Below, piece after piece: positions 1 through 8,467 of a stretch of DNA of 51,458 bases; the first letter of the stretch is position 1; each line of letters begins with the position of its first letter. The translations under genes and the position numbers were made by a program. Below the pieces are notes generated by a model that saw only the letters and a list, made by a program, of their open reading frames with translations, was not told the origin of the DNA and did not search any database. The stretch spans positions 123,547-175,004 of the forward strand of contig NZ_NUPZ01000037.1 in the NCBI RefSeq assembly GCF_002584985.1. The letters run 5' to 3'. Source of the DNA: Bacillus sp. AFS029637 (GTDB lineage: Bacteria > Bacillota > Bacilli > Bacillales > Bacillaceae_G).

Positions 1-190
1 CATATTTTTACGTTTCATTACAATATCGTGATTTATTTTATTTACAAAACACGTATACCGAGGTAACTAACTTGAAATTTAAAGTGAAAAAACATCCATT
101 TCACTATTCTTCCAAAATGAACACTCCACTAATTCATACAAAACCCTTTAAATATAATTTTTTCCCACAAGGAATTACACTTGAATATAG

Positions 191-225
191 AAAAGCCAAG
201 ATTCTAAGCTACGAACCTTGGCTTC
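191..225 (-). terminator. Rho-independent terminator of fumC
   Basis: On the minus strand an 8-bp stem (AAGCCAAG pairing with CTTGGCTT, 193-200 and 217-224) follows the fumC stop codon directly and is followed by a short T-rich run. The 190 bases to its left hold no convincing gene. Confidence 0.75.
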
Positions 226-230
226 TTCTA

Positions 231-1619
231 TTATTCTTTCGGTGCGATCATTTTCTTCGGATCTACAATTTCATCAAATTGCTCTTCTGTTAGTAATCCA
301 GAATGCAATGCTGCTTCTTTTAACGTCAATCCTTCTTTATGAGCATGCTTCGCAATTTTCGCTGCATTTTCATATCCAATATGCGGGTTTAGCGCTGTTA
401 CAAGCATTAATGAACGATTCACATTTTCATTAATCACTTCTTCATCTGCTTCAATACCAACTGCGCAATTGTCATTAAACGAAACAATGGCATCCGCTAA
501 TAAGTGTGCTGATTGTAAGAAGTTGTAAGCGATAACTGGTTTAAATACGTTTAATTCAAAATTACCTTGGCTCGCAGCAAATCCAATAGTCGCGTCATTC
601 CCCATCACTTGCGCTACAACCATTGTTAACGCTTCACTTTGCGTTGGATTTACTTTACCTGGCATAATAGAACTTCCTGGCTCATTAGCAGGAATAATAA
701 TTTCCCCAAGACCACTACGTGGACCACTTGCAAGCCAGCGCACATCGTTAGCTATCTTCATTAGATCCGCAGCTAATGCTTTTAATGCACCATGAGTATA
801 TACAACTTCATCATGACTCGTTAATGCATGGAACTTATTTGGTGCAGAAACAAATTGTTTACCTGTAAATTGGCTAATTTCCTCTGATACCATCTCACCA
901 AATTTAGGATGCGCATTAATACCTGTACCAACCGCAGTACCACCAATTGCTAGCTCTTTCATATACGTATTGCTCTCTGCAATCATACGCTCTGTTTTTT
1001 CAAGCATACGATGCCATCCGCTAATTTCTTGCCCTAACGTTAACGGTGTTGCATCTTGTAAATGTGTACGACCAATTTTAATAATGTGTTCAAATGCAGT
1101 TACTTTTTCTGCTAAAGTTTCTTTTAACTTCGTAATTGCTGGTAATACGTGATTTTCTACTGCAATTACACACGCTACATGAAGCGCCGTTGGAAATGTA
1201 TCATTTGAGCTTTGAGACATATTCACATCATCATTCGGATGAATATGTACTTCAGATCCTTTTTCATTTAAAATTTGATTCCCGCGATTTGCAATTACTT
1301 CATTCACATTCATATTCGATTGTGTACCACTACCTGTTTGCCATACGACAAGTGGAAAATGTTCATTCCACTTCCCTGCAATGACTTCATCAGCAGCTTT
1401 CACAATTGCTTCTGCTTTTTCTTCTGATAATTTCCCTAACTTTTGATTGCTAAGCGCGGCACTCTTCTTTAAAATTGCAAATGCTTTTACAATTTCAAGC
1501 GGCATTTGCTCTGTTCCAATTGGAAAGTTTTCTTTACTACGCTGCGTCTGAGCTGCCCATAATTTATCAGCTGGAACTTTTATTTCTCCTAATGTATCTC
1601 TTTCAATTCTGTACTCCAT
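231..1619 (-). CDS. fumC: Class II fumarate hydratase
   Basis: Fumarase C catalyses the reversible hydration of fumarate to malate in the TCA cycle and acts in the cytosol as an iron-independent homotetramer. The 462-residue length is normal for the family. Visible motifs are SSNDTFPTA near residue 137, [11 protein letters not shown] near 183 with the conserved His, and the superfamily signature [10 protein letters not shown] at 315-324. The ATG is preceded by a weak purine-rich site (AAGGGG). It appears monocistronic, with a terminator directly downstream and nhaC about 230 bases upstream behind its own terminator. No damage or unusual features are seen. The family also includes aspartase and argininosuccinate lyase, but the end-to-end similarity fits FumC. 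Confidence 0.97.
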   Translation of the reverse strand: MEYRIERDTLGEIKVPADKLWAAQTQRSKENFPIGTEQMPLEIVKAFAILKKSAALSNQKLGKLSEEKAEAIVKAADEVIAGKWNEHFPLVVWQTGSGTQSNMNVNEVIANRGNQILNEKGSEVHIHPNDDVNMSQSSNDTFPTALHVACVIAVENHVLPAITKLKETLAEKVTAFEHIIKIGRTHLQDATPLTLGQEISGWHRMLEKTERMIAESNTYMKELAIGGTAVGTGINAHPKFGEMVSEEISQFTGKQFVSAPNKFHALTSHDEVVYTHGALKALAADLMKIANDVRWLASGPRSGLGEIIIPANEPGSSIMPGKVNPTQSEALTMVVAQVMGNDATIGFAASQGNFELNVFKPVIAYNFLQSAHLLADAIVSFNDNCAVGIEADEEVINENVNRSLMLVTALNPHIGYENAAKIAKHAHKEGLTLKEAALHSGLLTEEQFDEIVDPKKMIAPKE

Positions 1620-1806
1620 TTTTTCATCCCCTTGAAAATATAATACCTACATCTTTTATATTAACAGACTTTTTCTCAAATGATAAGAATTCTCACTCGT
1701 ATATATAAATATTTGATATTTATTTTCAATCCCCCCCTTAACATGCAATGTGTCGGAATCAAAACGAAATATTAATAAGCTGGTTATCCATCCCCGCTCG
1801 AATAAA

Positions 1807-1848
1807 CAAAAAAAATCACCTTCCACATTACGTAAAAGGTGATTTTTT
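1807..1848 (-). terminator. Rho-independent terminator of nhaC
   Basis: A 12-bp stem (AAAAATCACCTT pairing with AAGGTGATTTTT, at 1811-1822 and 1836-1847) lies two bases beyond the nhaC stop codon. On the minus strand it runs into a T tract. Confidence 0.85.
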
Positions 1849-1850
1849 AT

Positions 1851-3254
1851 TTATGACGCTTGTTTTCCTTTATCTGCGTCATCTGCATACCAAATAAACT
1901 TACCTGTATATCCGTAAATAACTGCTAAAATTAGTGATACAAAGCTTAGCCACATAAACGGAACATATGAGAGTGTTGCCACTCCTAAAATACCAGCCAT
2001 AAAAATACCATTATCCGACCATGGAACCATACCAGAAGTTAACGTTCCACCTACTTCTGAGTTACGCGCTAATACGCGACGGTCTATTTTTAATTTATCA
2101 TAGCTATCTTCCATAATTTTCGGCGTTAAAATAAGTGACACGTACATCGCACAGCCAAATATATTCGCTAAAAATGCAACAACTAATGTAGACAGTGTTA
2201 CATTACCTGCCGAATTTAATTTCTTCTCAAATTTCGATACGATTACTTTTAGAACACCTAGTTTTTCAAGTAATCCACCAAATCCTAAACCGAAAATAAT
2301 AACGGCCACTGAACCAAGCATACCGTTAATTCCACCACGGTTTAATAACTTATCGACAAACTCAACACCAGATTGAATGGAGAATCCGTTATATGCTGTT
2401 CCAATTGCCTCTCCAAAGTGCATTCCTTGGAAAAGAGTTGCCCAAATTGCACCAATTAAAGCTCCCATAGCGATTGTTGGCATAGATGGTTTTTTCATCG
2501 CCAATAGCACAATAACGATTACAGCAGGAACAAGCATCCATATTTTAATATCAAAGTGTTGTAATAAAGATTCTTTTAAAAACTCTACTCTATTTAAATC
2601 TACATTATCCCCGCCATACATCCATCCAGCAACAGTAAACATAATGCTGGTAATAATATAAGCCGGAACGTCTAATACGAGCATAGCTCGAACGTGAGCA
2701 ATTACATCTACTTTCGCCATAGAAGCTGCAAGAACTGTGCTATCAGAAAGTGGTGATAATTTATCTCCGAAATAAGCTCCTGAAAGAACTGCACCAGCAA
2801 CAAGCGGAAGTGGTAATCCAAGTCCTTCACCAATCGCCATCATAGCTATACCAGCTGTTCCAACTGTTCCCCATGATGTTCCTGTCGCGATAGAAGTAAT
2901 AGAACAAATAATTAAAGTTGCCAGTAAGAATATGCTTGGGTGGATAAATTCTAATCCATAATAAATTAATGTCGGTACAACTCCACCGGCAATCCACGTT
3001 CCAATTAAAGCCCCTACTGCAACTAAAATAAGAATTGCTTCTAATCCATTAGAAATCCCTTTTGTAATTGCATCTTGCAATTCTTGATAACGAAATCCTA
3101 ACCTTAATCCAAGCGCAATAACTAAAAACCATGAAATAAAAAGCGCTAATTGAATTGGGAGATCAAAAATCGTTTGGAAGGAAAAGACGACAGCAAGAAA
3201 TAGGAATAAAAGAATGATAATTTCTGGCATCGATGGTAATCTTACACTTTTCAT
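1851..3254 (-). CDS. nhaC: Na+/H+ antiporter, NhaC family
   Basis: This is a 467-residue integral membrane protein of the NhaC type, which exchanges cytoplasmic sodium for external protons and supports pH and sodium homeostasis. The sequence shows about ten to twelve hydrophobic segments from residue 10 to the C-terminus. Conserved stretches typical of the family include TSWGTVGTAG, AGAVLSGAYFGDKLSPLSDST near residue 160 and EVGGTLTSGMVPWSDNG near 395. The start ATG has a GAGAG-like site upstream. It is a single-gene unit bounded by a strong terminator on its 3' side. The bacillus group carries several NhaC paralogues with differing substrates (for example malate-lactate types), so the exact ion specificity is not shown by the sequence. 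Confidence 0.93.
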   Translation of the reverse strand: MKSVRLPSMPEIIILLFLFLAVVFSFQTIFDLPIQLALFISWFLVIALGLRLGFRYQELQDAITKGISNGLEAILILVAVGALIGTWIAGGVVPTLIYYGLEFIHPSIFLLATLIICSITSIATGTSWGTVGTAGIAMMAIGEGLGLPLPLVAGAVLSGAYFGDKLSPLSDSTVLAASMAKVDVIAHVRAMLVLDVPAYIITSIMFTVAGWMYGGDNVDLNRVEFLKESLLQHFDIKIWMLVPAVIVIVLLAMKKPSMPTIAMGALIGAIWATLFQGMHFGEAIGTAYNGFSIQSGVEFVDKLLNRGGINGMLGSVAVIIFGLGFGGLLEKLGVLKVIVSKFEKKLNSAGNVTLSTLVVAFLANIFGCAMYVSLILTPKIMEDSYDKLKIDRRVLARNSEVGGTLTSGMVPWSDNGIFMAGILGVATLSYVPFMWLSFVSLILAVIYGYTGKFIWYADDADKGKQAS

Positions 3255-3777
3255 TTTTTTCTCTCCTTACAAGTCGATAACATGATGTATGTCGGCTTAT
3301 ATGTATGTAGAATACAATTAGCGAAGACAAAACAAAATTTTCATATTATTTCGATTTATTTTTTCAGTATAATATTTTTACACCTTTTCTATTGTAAAAG
3401 TAGATGCTACTTTTCGCAATGAAAAAAATAAAAAAATGTTGTATTTTTATTTATTAAGCTATTTGCAGCAATTAAAAATCTCCTGATAATAACCTTTTTA
3501 ATATTTGTCTTCATAAAACTTTTTACTATGAAGTGCTATGTTTCCCCATAAAAAAACACACATCATTAACATGATGCGTACTCCACTATTATCTATATAT
3601 ATTTTTATTTCTTCTTTTCATTATTTTTTTATCATTGTAATTATGATTTTGTTTCATAAAAAGATGAAGAATTAACCCTTCTTTAGGATCTTGCTTCTTT
3701 AAATTTCACAATATTAATTTCAACTTTTCACTTTTTTCATTTACATAGTTTGTTACATAGTAATCTTCCATTGAACT
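3255..3777. other. 523-base intergenic region, AT-rich
   Basis: No ORF with a plausible ribosome binding site was found here. It holds the nhaC 5' region and, at 3549-3577, a minus-strand terminator-like hairpin. The rest is very AT-rich with no repeat or operator recognised. Confidence 0.6.
3549..3577 (-). terminator. Likely terminator for the 3778-5232 lipoprotein gene
   Basis: On the minus strand ACGCATCA-TGTTAA-TGATGTGT forms an 8-bp stem with one G-U pair, followed by seven Ts. It lies about 200 bases past the stop codon of the only upstream co-directional gene. Confidence 0.6.
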
Positions 3778-5232
3778 TTATTTCTTCAAGATCATATCCG
3801 AAATAATCATTGGAATATAGGACCTTTCTCCTTGGGGCGTTTTTACATTCGTATCATAATGAATAGTAAGAACTTTTATTCCTTCTACATCTACTGTAAC
3901 AGATTCCATCGGACTATTTTTGCTGATTTTCTTTTCGATAATTGGTGTTCCTACAATTTGTTTCGTTACCTTATCTACTTTATAATCGTCCCCATATACA
4001 CGAACAATATAATCACCTGTATGAACACTTTGTCCTTCTCCAGCTCCTATATTGAATGTTACAGTTTTGAAATCATCCGCAATTGGATATTGATAATTTC
4101 CATATCTAGTTGTATCACTTCCTAAATCGAAATCGGCACCCACTGCTTTCATGGCATCATAATGCGATTTTCCACTCACATCTTTAAATCCATAAGTAGA
4201 AGGTAATTTGTTACTCCGATTTGTTTCTATCGCGGGGAATCCAGTCAATGATACTTCATCCAATTCTTTTCCTGTTGCTAAATTAAAGGCATACAGTGCG
4301 CTTTCAACAGAGAAATAAATGACACCATCTGTTTTCCCTACTGTTTCTTTTAAACTAATAGTTGATTCAAATGGAATCTTTGTTCCCGCAAATAAAGAAC
4401 TTGTTTCAGATTTAATCCCTACCTTTGTTGAACTTACATACCGTGTAACAGGCTGATAGAAAGAAATTTCAGGGTGGTCTTGTATATCTTTTTTCAAATC
4501 TAAAATACCTGCAATTTTTATCTCTTTATAATCTGGCGACAATTCAATTACTTTCACTTCCACATCCATGTCTTTTCCTTCTTTTTTCATGGATAGACTA
4601 CTATAAGATGCCGTATCGATTGCTTCAACACCTGGAATGTCCAATGTTCCACTTGATGGTTTTAATTGGATTGTTTTTTTATCTTTTTCCTCATAACCAC
4701 CATCTACTTTTCTTTCGAATACCGCATCCATACGAACAAGCTTTTTACTACTAAAATCCTTACCCATTTTATATAAATGAACTTCTCCTTCATCAGTAAT
4801 ACGCGTTTCTATTTTCATGCTATCTACAAATATATCACTTGTACTATCTTCGGCAATAACAGTAACTGCCATATTATCTCTATCTAAATGAGCGATTTCT
4901 CCTTCATATCGTAATGCTAATAGTGTATACCCTGTTGTTTTATCTTTTGCATACCCTAAATACCGAATCGCTCCACTTTCATTTTCATATAAAAGTTGTT
5001 CTTGTTTTTGAATTTCTAATGGAGCTTTTGCATATGTAACGTTTTTTTTCACTTCTTTTCCTTTTTCACTCTGCTCTTTTACTTTCTCACTTTGTTCTTT
5101 TACTCCATCTGTTTTTTTCGTTTCTTCCTGCTTCACTTCTTTCATGACTTTCTCTTTTTCTTCACTTCCACAAGCTGCCATTCCAAAAACTGTCGCAATT
5201 GTTAAAAGTGAAATCCCTATATAACGTTTCAT
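3778..5232 (-). CDS. Large putative lipoprotein, function unknown
   Basis: I do not recognise a family for this 484-residue protein. It starts with a lipoprotein signal peptide: a basic N-terminus, a hydrophobic stretch and a lipobox ending at Cys21 (GMAAC). A charged, low-complexity linker follows at about 22-65, with the heptad KEQSEKV/KEQSEKG in tandem near 45-58. The rest is mainly polar and beta-rich, without membrane segments, and would sit on the outer face of the cytoplasmic membrane. The ATG is preceded by GAGGAGGAAACG. It faces the same way as two further small envelope genes (5426-5836 and 5956-6441), but the gap of about 190 bases argues for a separate promoter. It could be a sensory or cell-wall-associated lipoprotein; nothing specific supports that. 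Confidence 0.85.
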   Translation of the reverse strand: MKRYIGISLLTIATVFGMAACGSEEKEKVMKEVKQEETKKTDGVKEQSEKVKEQSEKGKEVKKNVTYAKAPLEIQKQEQLLYENESGAIRYLGYAKDKTTGYTLLALRYEGEIAHLDRDNMAVTVIAEDSTSDIFVDSMKIETRITDEGEVHLYKMGKDFSSKKLVRMDAVFERKVDGGYEEKDKKTIQLKPSSGTLDIPGVEAIDTASYSSLSMKKEGKDMDVEVKVIELSPDYKEIKIAGILDLKKDIQDHPEISFYQPVTRYVSSTKVGIKSETSSLFAGTKIPFESTISLKETVGKTDGVIYFSVESALYAFNLATGKELDEVSLTGFPAIETNRSNKLPSTYGFKDVSGKSHYDAMKAVGADFDLGSDTTRYGNYQYPIADDFKTVTFNIGAGEGQSVHTGDYIVRVYGDDYKVDKVTKQIVGTPIIEKKISKNSPMESVTVDVEGIKVLTIHYDTNVKTPQGERSYIPMIISDMILKK

Positions 5233-5425
5233 TCGTTTCCTCCTCTATATGCCCGAATCACATACATCAAAACTATGTTCTACCAATTTTTTCAAGCGAA
5301 TAGTTTCTATCAAAATGATACAAACACAATTTCTTAAAATCCTATCAATATTCATCCCATACAACTCATTTATCGCTATTTCATGATTTACACAAAAATC
5401 ATGCATGAATATTTAAAGCGGATAC

Positions 5426-5836
5426 CTACATATCTTTTTTCTTACCATGGATTATTTTTCTCCCCTGCGAAACTGAAAATGGAATGAAATAGGTTACGAT
5501 GACAAGTATAGAAACGAATAAACCTACTTTTCCACCGATATAAGAATATTTCCAAGGCGCATATAAATTATCTGTAAGAAGTAACAATAACCAGAAACAC
5601 ACATTTGGAATTCCAGATAATAAATAAAAAATCCCTGGGTTTCTTCCTATAATCATTCTATACATACTAATTGCGGAAAAAAGAGGAGTAAGGTATAGAA
5701 AAAAGAAAATTGAAATTTCTTCCCAGATAGGAATTGTAAATCCATTCACATCTTTTGCTCCAAACGCATTATACCAAGGCATAAAAAAAGTAAAAATAAG
5801 CGTACACATGAAAAGACATCTTAACAATAATGTCAA
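5426..5836 (-). CDS. Small membrane protein, TTG start
   Basis: This is a protein of about 136 residues with four hydrophobic segments, spaced through the whole length, and no recognised family. A longer reading begins at 5866. However, the ribosome binding site AGGAGGTGG lies inside that extension and sits about four bases before a TTG codon at 5836, so translation probably starts there. The resulting N-terminus (LTLLLRCLFMCTLIF) begins directly with the first membrane segment, which supports this choice. It ends in a basic tail (GRKIIHGKKKDM). It lies about 120 bases downstream of the 5956-6441 lipoprotein gene and may be co-transcribed with it. Confidence 0.65.
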   Translation of the reverse strand: MTLLLRCLFMCTLIFTFFMPWYNAFGAKDVNGFTIPIWEEISIFFFLYLTPLFSAISMYRMIIGRNPGIFYLLSGIPNVCFWLLLLLTDNLYAPWKYSYIGGKVGLFVSILVIVTYFIPFSVSQGRKIIHGKKKDM

Positions 5837-5955
5837 TTTGCCACCTCCTGCACATTGTAAAATCAAGTTATTTAAACGACGAATATCTCACCTGAAGGAT
5901 CGCTTGTTATTTCGTAAGCACAAGTTTTTCTTTTTTATTCACTATCAGTTCTATC

Positions 5956-6441
5956 TCATTTCCCCGAAAGCTCTTCACGTGTAGCTTCTCTTTTTTTCTT
6001 TTGCTCTGCCCATGTAGAACGACTTTCCGCCGTTTTTGTGAATTCCATAACTTGTTGAACACCAGAAGGACTCTCTATAATCTCTTCTAAATCACCATCA
6101 CCTTTCAGTTTGAATATTACTTTTGAACCAATGGAACGTTCTTGTGATTGTGAACTCGAATTGACTACAATTGCTTCTACTCTATCTTTTTTTACATTTT
6201 GTACTTCTAAAGTTAAATCCCAATACTTCCCATCATCCTCTAGACTCATCACTAGATTTTCATTCTGTTTCTTTAGTGTGAAATACCAATCATCATTATG
6301 CCAATTTCCAACTAATTTACTCACTTCATTTTTATTTTTTGACTCTGTTGATGCTTGTTCCACTTCCTGTTTTTCTGAACAACCCGCAATACTTCCCATC
6401 ATGATCACCACCAAAAAAATCACCCATCTCATTTTTTTCAT
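5956..6441 (-). CDS. Small putative lipoprotein
   Basis: A 161-residue protein with an N-terminal lipoprotein signal peptide and a lipobox at about residue 21 (GSIAGC). After a short charged linker, a domain of about 100 residues begins with LVGNWHNDDWYFTLKK and contains alternating hydrophobic residues suggestive of a small beta-sandwich or lipocalin-like fold. The C-terminus is highly charged (WAEQKKKREATREELSGK). The function is unknown. It could form a small unit with the membrane protein gene 120 bases downstream. The fold guess is inference from the pattern only. Confidence 0.82.
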   Translation of the reverse strand: MKKMRWVIFLVVIMMGSIAGCSEKQEVEQASTESKNKNEVSKLVGNWHNDDWYFTLKKQNENLVMSLEDDGKYWDLTLEVQNVKKDRVEAIVVNSSSQSQERSIGSKVIFKLKGDGDLEEIIESPSGVQQVMEFTKTAESRSTWAEQKKKREATREELSGK

Positions 6442-6601
6442 CGTCTCCCCCCATACACATTTTGAAAAATTTTTTCATCATACCTCTTCTAGGAATTGTA
6501 TTCACAGATACCTATCTCGCATGCTCCCCTTTATCCCCCATATTTTATTAATATGCGGAAATCTTACTATAAACACACTTTTATGTATCACTAAATGTCA
6601 A

Positions 6602-6853
6602 ATGATAGTTATACAACTTTGGATTATAGAAGGTGTATTACAGCCTAATAAAAAAATGAATGATGGGGAATTGACAGAAGCACTTGGAGTAAGTAGATCA
6701 CCAGTTAGAGAAGCATTATAAATTCTAGAGGTCTAGTGGAAATGGTCCCTGGGCAAAAAAATTGCTCCAATTAAATTAGAAGACGTATCCATTATTTATG
6801 AGACGATGGCTAGTCTTCACTCAATTATTGGAAAGCAAACACTTCAAAAGTAA
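6602..6853 (+). pseudogene. Remnant of a GntR/FCD-family transcriptional regulator
   Basis: Reading one frame from 6602 gives a GntR-type winged-helix recognition segment (MNDGELTEALGVSRSPVREAL), which then meets a TAA at 6720-6722. Shifting frame recovers RGLVEMVPG-like and then GKKIAPIKLEDVSIIYETMASLHS, the usual continuation into the FCD effector domain. The match ends at a TAA at 6851-6853, so most of the effector domain is gone. At least one in-frame stop and two frameshifts are needed. It is therefore a decayed 5' fragment of a regulator; the surrounding 500 bases hold no intact gene on this strand. Confidence 0.75.
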
Positions 6854-6940
6854 AATGAAAAGCGAATAGAACAAATAATGTCTCAAAAGTGGATCTGTCA
6901 TGAAAGAAATACAAAAAATAATTTCTATGAAATAATAATA

Positions 6941-6970
6941 GAGCTGGTTACACAAAATCGTAACCAGCTC
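6941..6970 (-). terminator. Strong hairpin after the fbp-type gene
   Basis: An 11-bp perfect stem (GAGCTGGTTAC pairing with GTAACCAGCTC) lies about 20 bases beyond the stop codon of the Fur-regulated gene. The following T content is modest on either strand, so termination may be partial or bidirectional. Confidence 0.65.
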
Positions 6971-6991
6971 ACCTTTTACTAATCTATATAG

Positions 6992-7162
6992 CTATGCCTG
7001 AATATCTGCGTAATCTACAATATCTTCATACTCTTTTTCTAATTCCTCTAAAGACAGCTCGTATAATTGTCGGTCGCGAATTTTAAACACACCTGCTCCA
7101 ATTAACTCATCAATTAAATACCTCTTACGATTTTCAACAGCAAAACGGAGTTGACTACTCAT
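6992..7162 (-). CDS. Fur-regulated basic protein family (FbpA-like)
   Basis: This 56-residue protein begins MSSQLRFAVENRKRYLIDELIG and ends EYEDIVDYADIQA. The N-terminal part, with NRKRYLIDELIxxGxxK, matches the small Fur-regulated basic protein family of Bacillus. In B. subtilis, members of this family act with the iron-sparing response as accessory factors to the sRNA FsrA. The ATG has a good AAAGGAG site. About 30-50 bases upstream lies a Fur box matching 17 of 19 consensus positions, which independently supports the assignment. Which Fbp paralogue it corresponds to is not certain, so no symbol is given. Confidence 0.8.
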   Translation of the reverse strand: MSSQLRFAVENRKRYLIDELIGAGVFKIRDRQLYELSLEELEKEYEDIVDYADIQA

Positions 7163-7191
7163 CTTTTAAAAAACTCCTTTCTACGATCATT

Positions 7192-7210
7192 GAAAATGAT
7201 AATCTTTATC
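7192..7210 (-). promoter_or_regulatory. Fur box upstream of the fbp-type gene
   Basis: The sequence GAAAATGATAATCTTTATC matches the 19-bp Fur consensus GATAATGATAATCATTATC at 17 positions and has the expected dyad symmetry. It sits 30 bases upstream of the start codon, where bound Fur would block the promoter under iron-replete conditions. Confidence 0.8.
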
Positions 7211-7355
7211 AATTACCACTTTTGATTATAAAAGATGATTCTTAATAAGTAAAGTAATCTTATGAAATATTTACCTTACAAAGTATTTGTGGCCACATTA
7301 TATATATGTATGTCGTGCGAAAAATGTTATGACACTTTTTCGTATCCTTTTTCTT

Positions 7356-8255
7356 TCATACTTTGCAAGTTGTCTCACTATGAGCAAATTCACCATCAAT
7401 TTCTACTTGAATGGTGACATGTTCTACATGAAACTTCTCCTTTAATACATCCGTAGCTTCTTTTAATACACTTTGTGTTTCATTACCTTTAATAATCAAG
7501 TGGCAAGTTAATACTTGAAAATCCGATGTGACAGACCATATGTGTAAATCATGAACTTCCTTTACAATCGTAATACTTAACAATGTCTTTTTTACTTCTT
7601 CAACATTTATGTGCTGCGGTGCACCTTCCATTAATATATGAACCGTATCACGTGTTACACGCCATCCACTAATAATGACTAAAATAGACACGAGAATACT
7701 AGCAATTGCATCTGCAGCAGTCCATCCGAAAAATTTAATAAGTAGTGCTGCAATAATCGCTCCGACTGATCCTAATAGATCCCCTAATACGTGTAAGAAA
7801 GCACTTCTTAAATTCAAATTACCTTTCACATCTCCGCCTCTCATTAATATCCAAGCTGATAAAATATTAATAAGTAGACCAAGTACAGCAATAATGAGCA
7901 TCCCATTACTAGCAATCTCAACCGGTTCTTTAAAACGACGAATGGCTTCAATAAAAATGTATACTGAAATGACGATAAGAACGACACCGTTACATAATGC
8001 CGCTAACATCTCAACTCGCTTATATCCATATGTCTTTGCAGCAGTTGCCGTTTTTTCTCCAAGCTTAAACGCAAGTAAACTTAAAGCTAAAGATACCGCA
8101 TCACTTAACATATGCCCCGCGTCAGATAGTAGTGCTAAGCTATTTGTTACAAATCCCCCAATAACTTCAGCAATCATAAAACTTGTTGTTAATAAGAACG
8201 CAAGTAGTAGCGCCTTTTTATTGTTAGAATGACCGTGATCATGTGAATGTCCCAT
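7356..8255 (-). CDS. Cation diffusion facilitator (Zn/Cd/Co efflux), CzcD/ZitB-like
   Basis: A 299-residue CDF-family exporter that moves divalent metals out of the cytoplasm in exchange for protons. It has a His-rich N-terminus (GHSHDHGH) and six hydrophobic segments between about residues 14 and 200. The two metal-site signatures are visible: LLSDAGHMLSDA near residue 40 in TM2 and HVLGDLLGS near 155 in TM5. The C-terminal cytoplasmic domain from about 210 (VKEVHDLHIWSVTS) is the typical dimerising ferredoxin-like fold. The length is normal. No metalloregulator gene lies next to it, and the specific metal cannot be read from the sequence; zinc is the usual substrate of close relatives. Confidence 0.92.
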   Translation of the reverse strand: MGHSHDHGHSNNKKALLLAFLLTTSFMIAEVIGGFVTNSLALLSDAGHMLSDAVSLALSLLAFKLGEKTATAAKTYGYKRVEMLAALCNGVVLIVISVYIFIEAIRRFKEPVEIASNGMLIIAVLGLLINILSAWILMRGGDVKGNLNLRSAFLHVLGDLLGSVGAIIAALLIKFFGWTAADAIASILVSILVIISGWRVTRDTVHILMEGAPQHINVEEVKKTLLSITIVKEVHDLHIWSVTSDFQVLTCHLIIKGNETQSVLKEATDVLKEKFHVEHVTIQVEIDGEFAHSETTCKV

Positions 8256-8302
8256 ACGAATGCTCCTTTAAATGCAATATCTGTACATTAGTATGAAACA
8301 AA

Positions 8303-8366
8303 CTCTCCATCTTTATCCCGCATTAACTGCCCATAAATGCCCGCTTCCTCTGTATACTCACTTCGC
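8303..8366. repeat. GC-richer intergenic block, possible dispersed repeat
   Basis: Between the CDF gene and the Asp-box gene lies a block with the iterated words CCCGCATTAACTGCCC and ATGCCCGCTTCC, clearly richer in GC than the intergenic DNA on either side. It has no ORF. Similar CCCGCATTAA/GGGCA-type blocks recur in intergenic regions of B. cereus group genomes as far as I recall. Only one copy is seen in this window. Confidence 0.35.
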
Positions 8367-8467
8367 TATTTTTCAAATAATCCCTTTTTCTCAAATAAAA
8401 ACAAGACTACTTCTTTTTTATTTTCATATTGTTTACTAATGAAAGAATTTTTAAGGAGGCTACTAAA

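Noticed and set aside
72-293. Plus-strand ORF at the left edge
   Set aside because: No ribosome binding site, AT-rich low-complexity protein, and overlap with the fumC terminator and 3' end.
6110-6721. 203-residue plus-strand ORF across the lipoprotein gene
   Set aside because: The first part is antisense to a lipoprotein gene with a clear signal peptide; only its last 40 codons are meaningful, as the GntR relic.
7675-8232. 185-residue plus-strand ORF
   Set aside because: Antisense shadow of the CDF transporter, whose motifs are intact.
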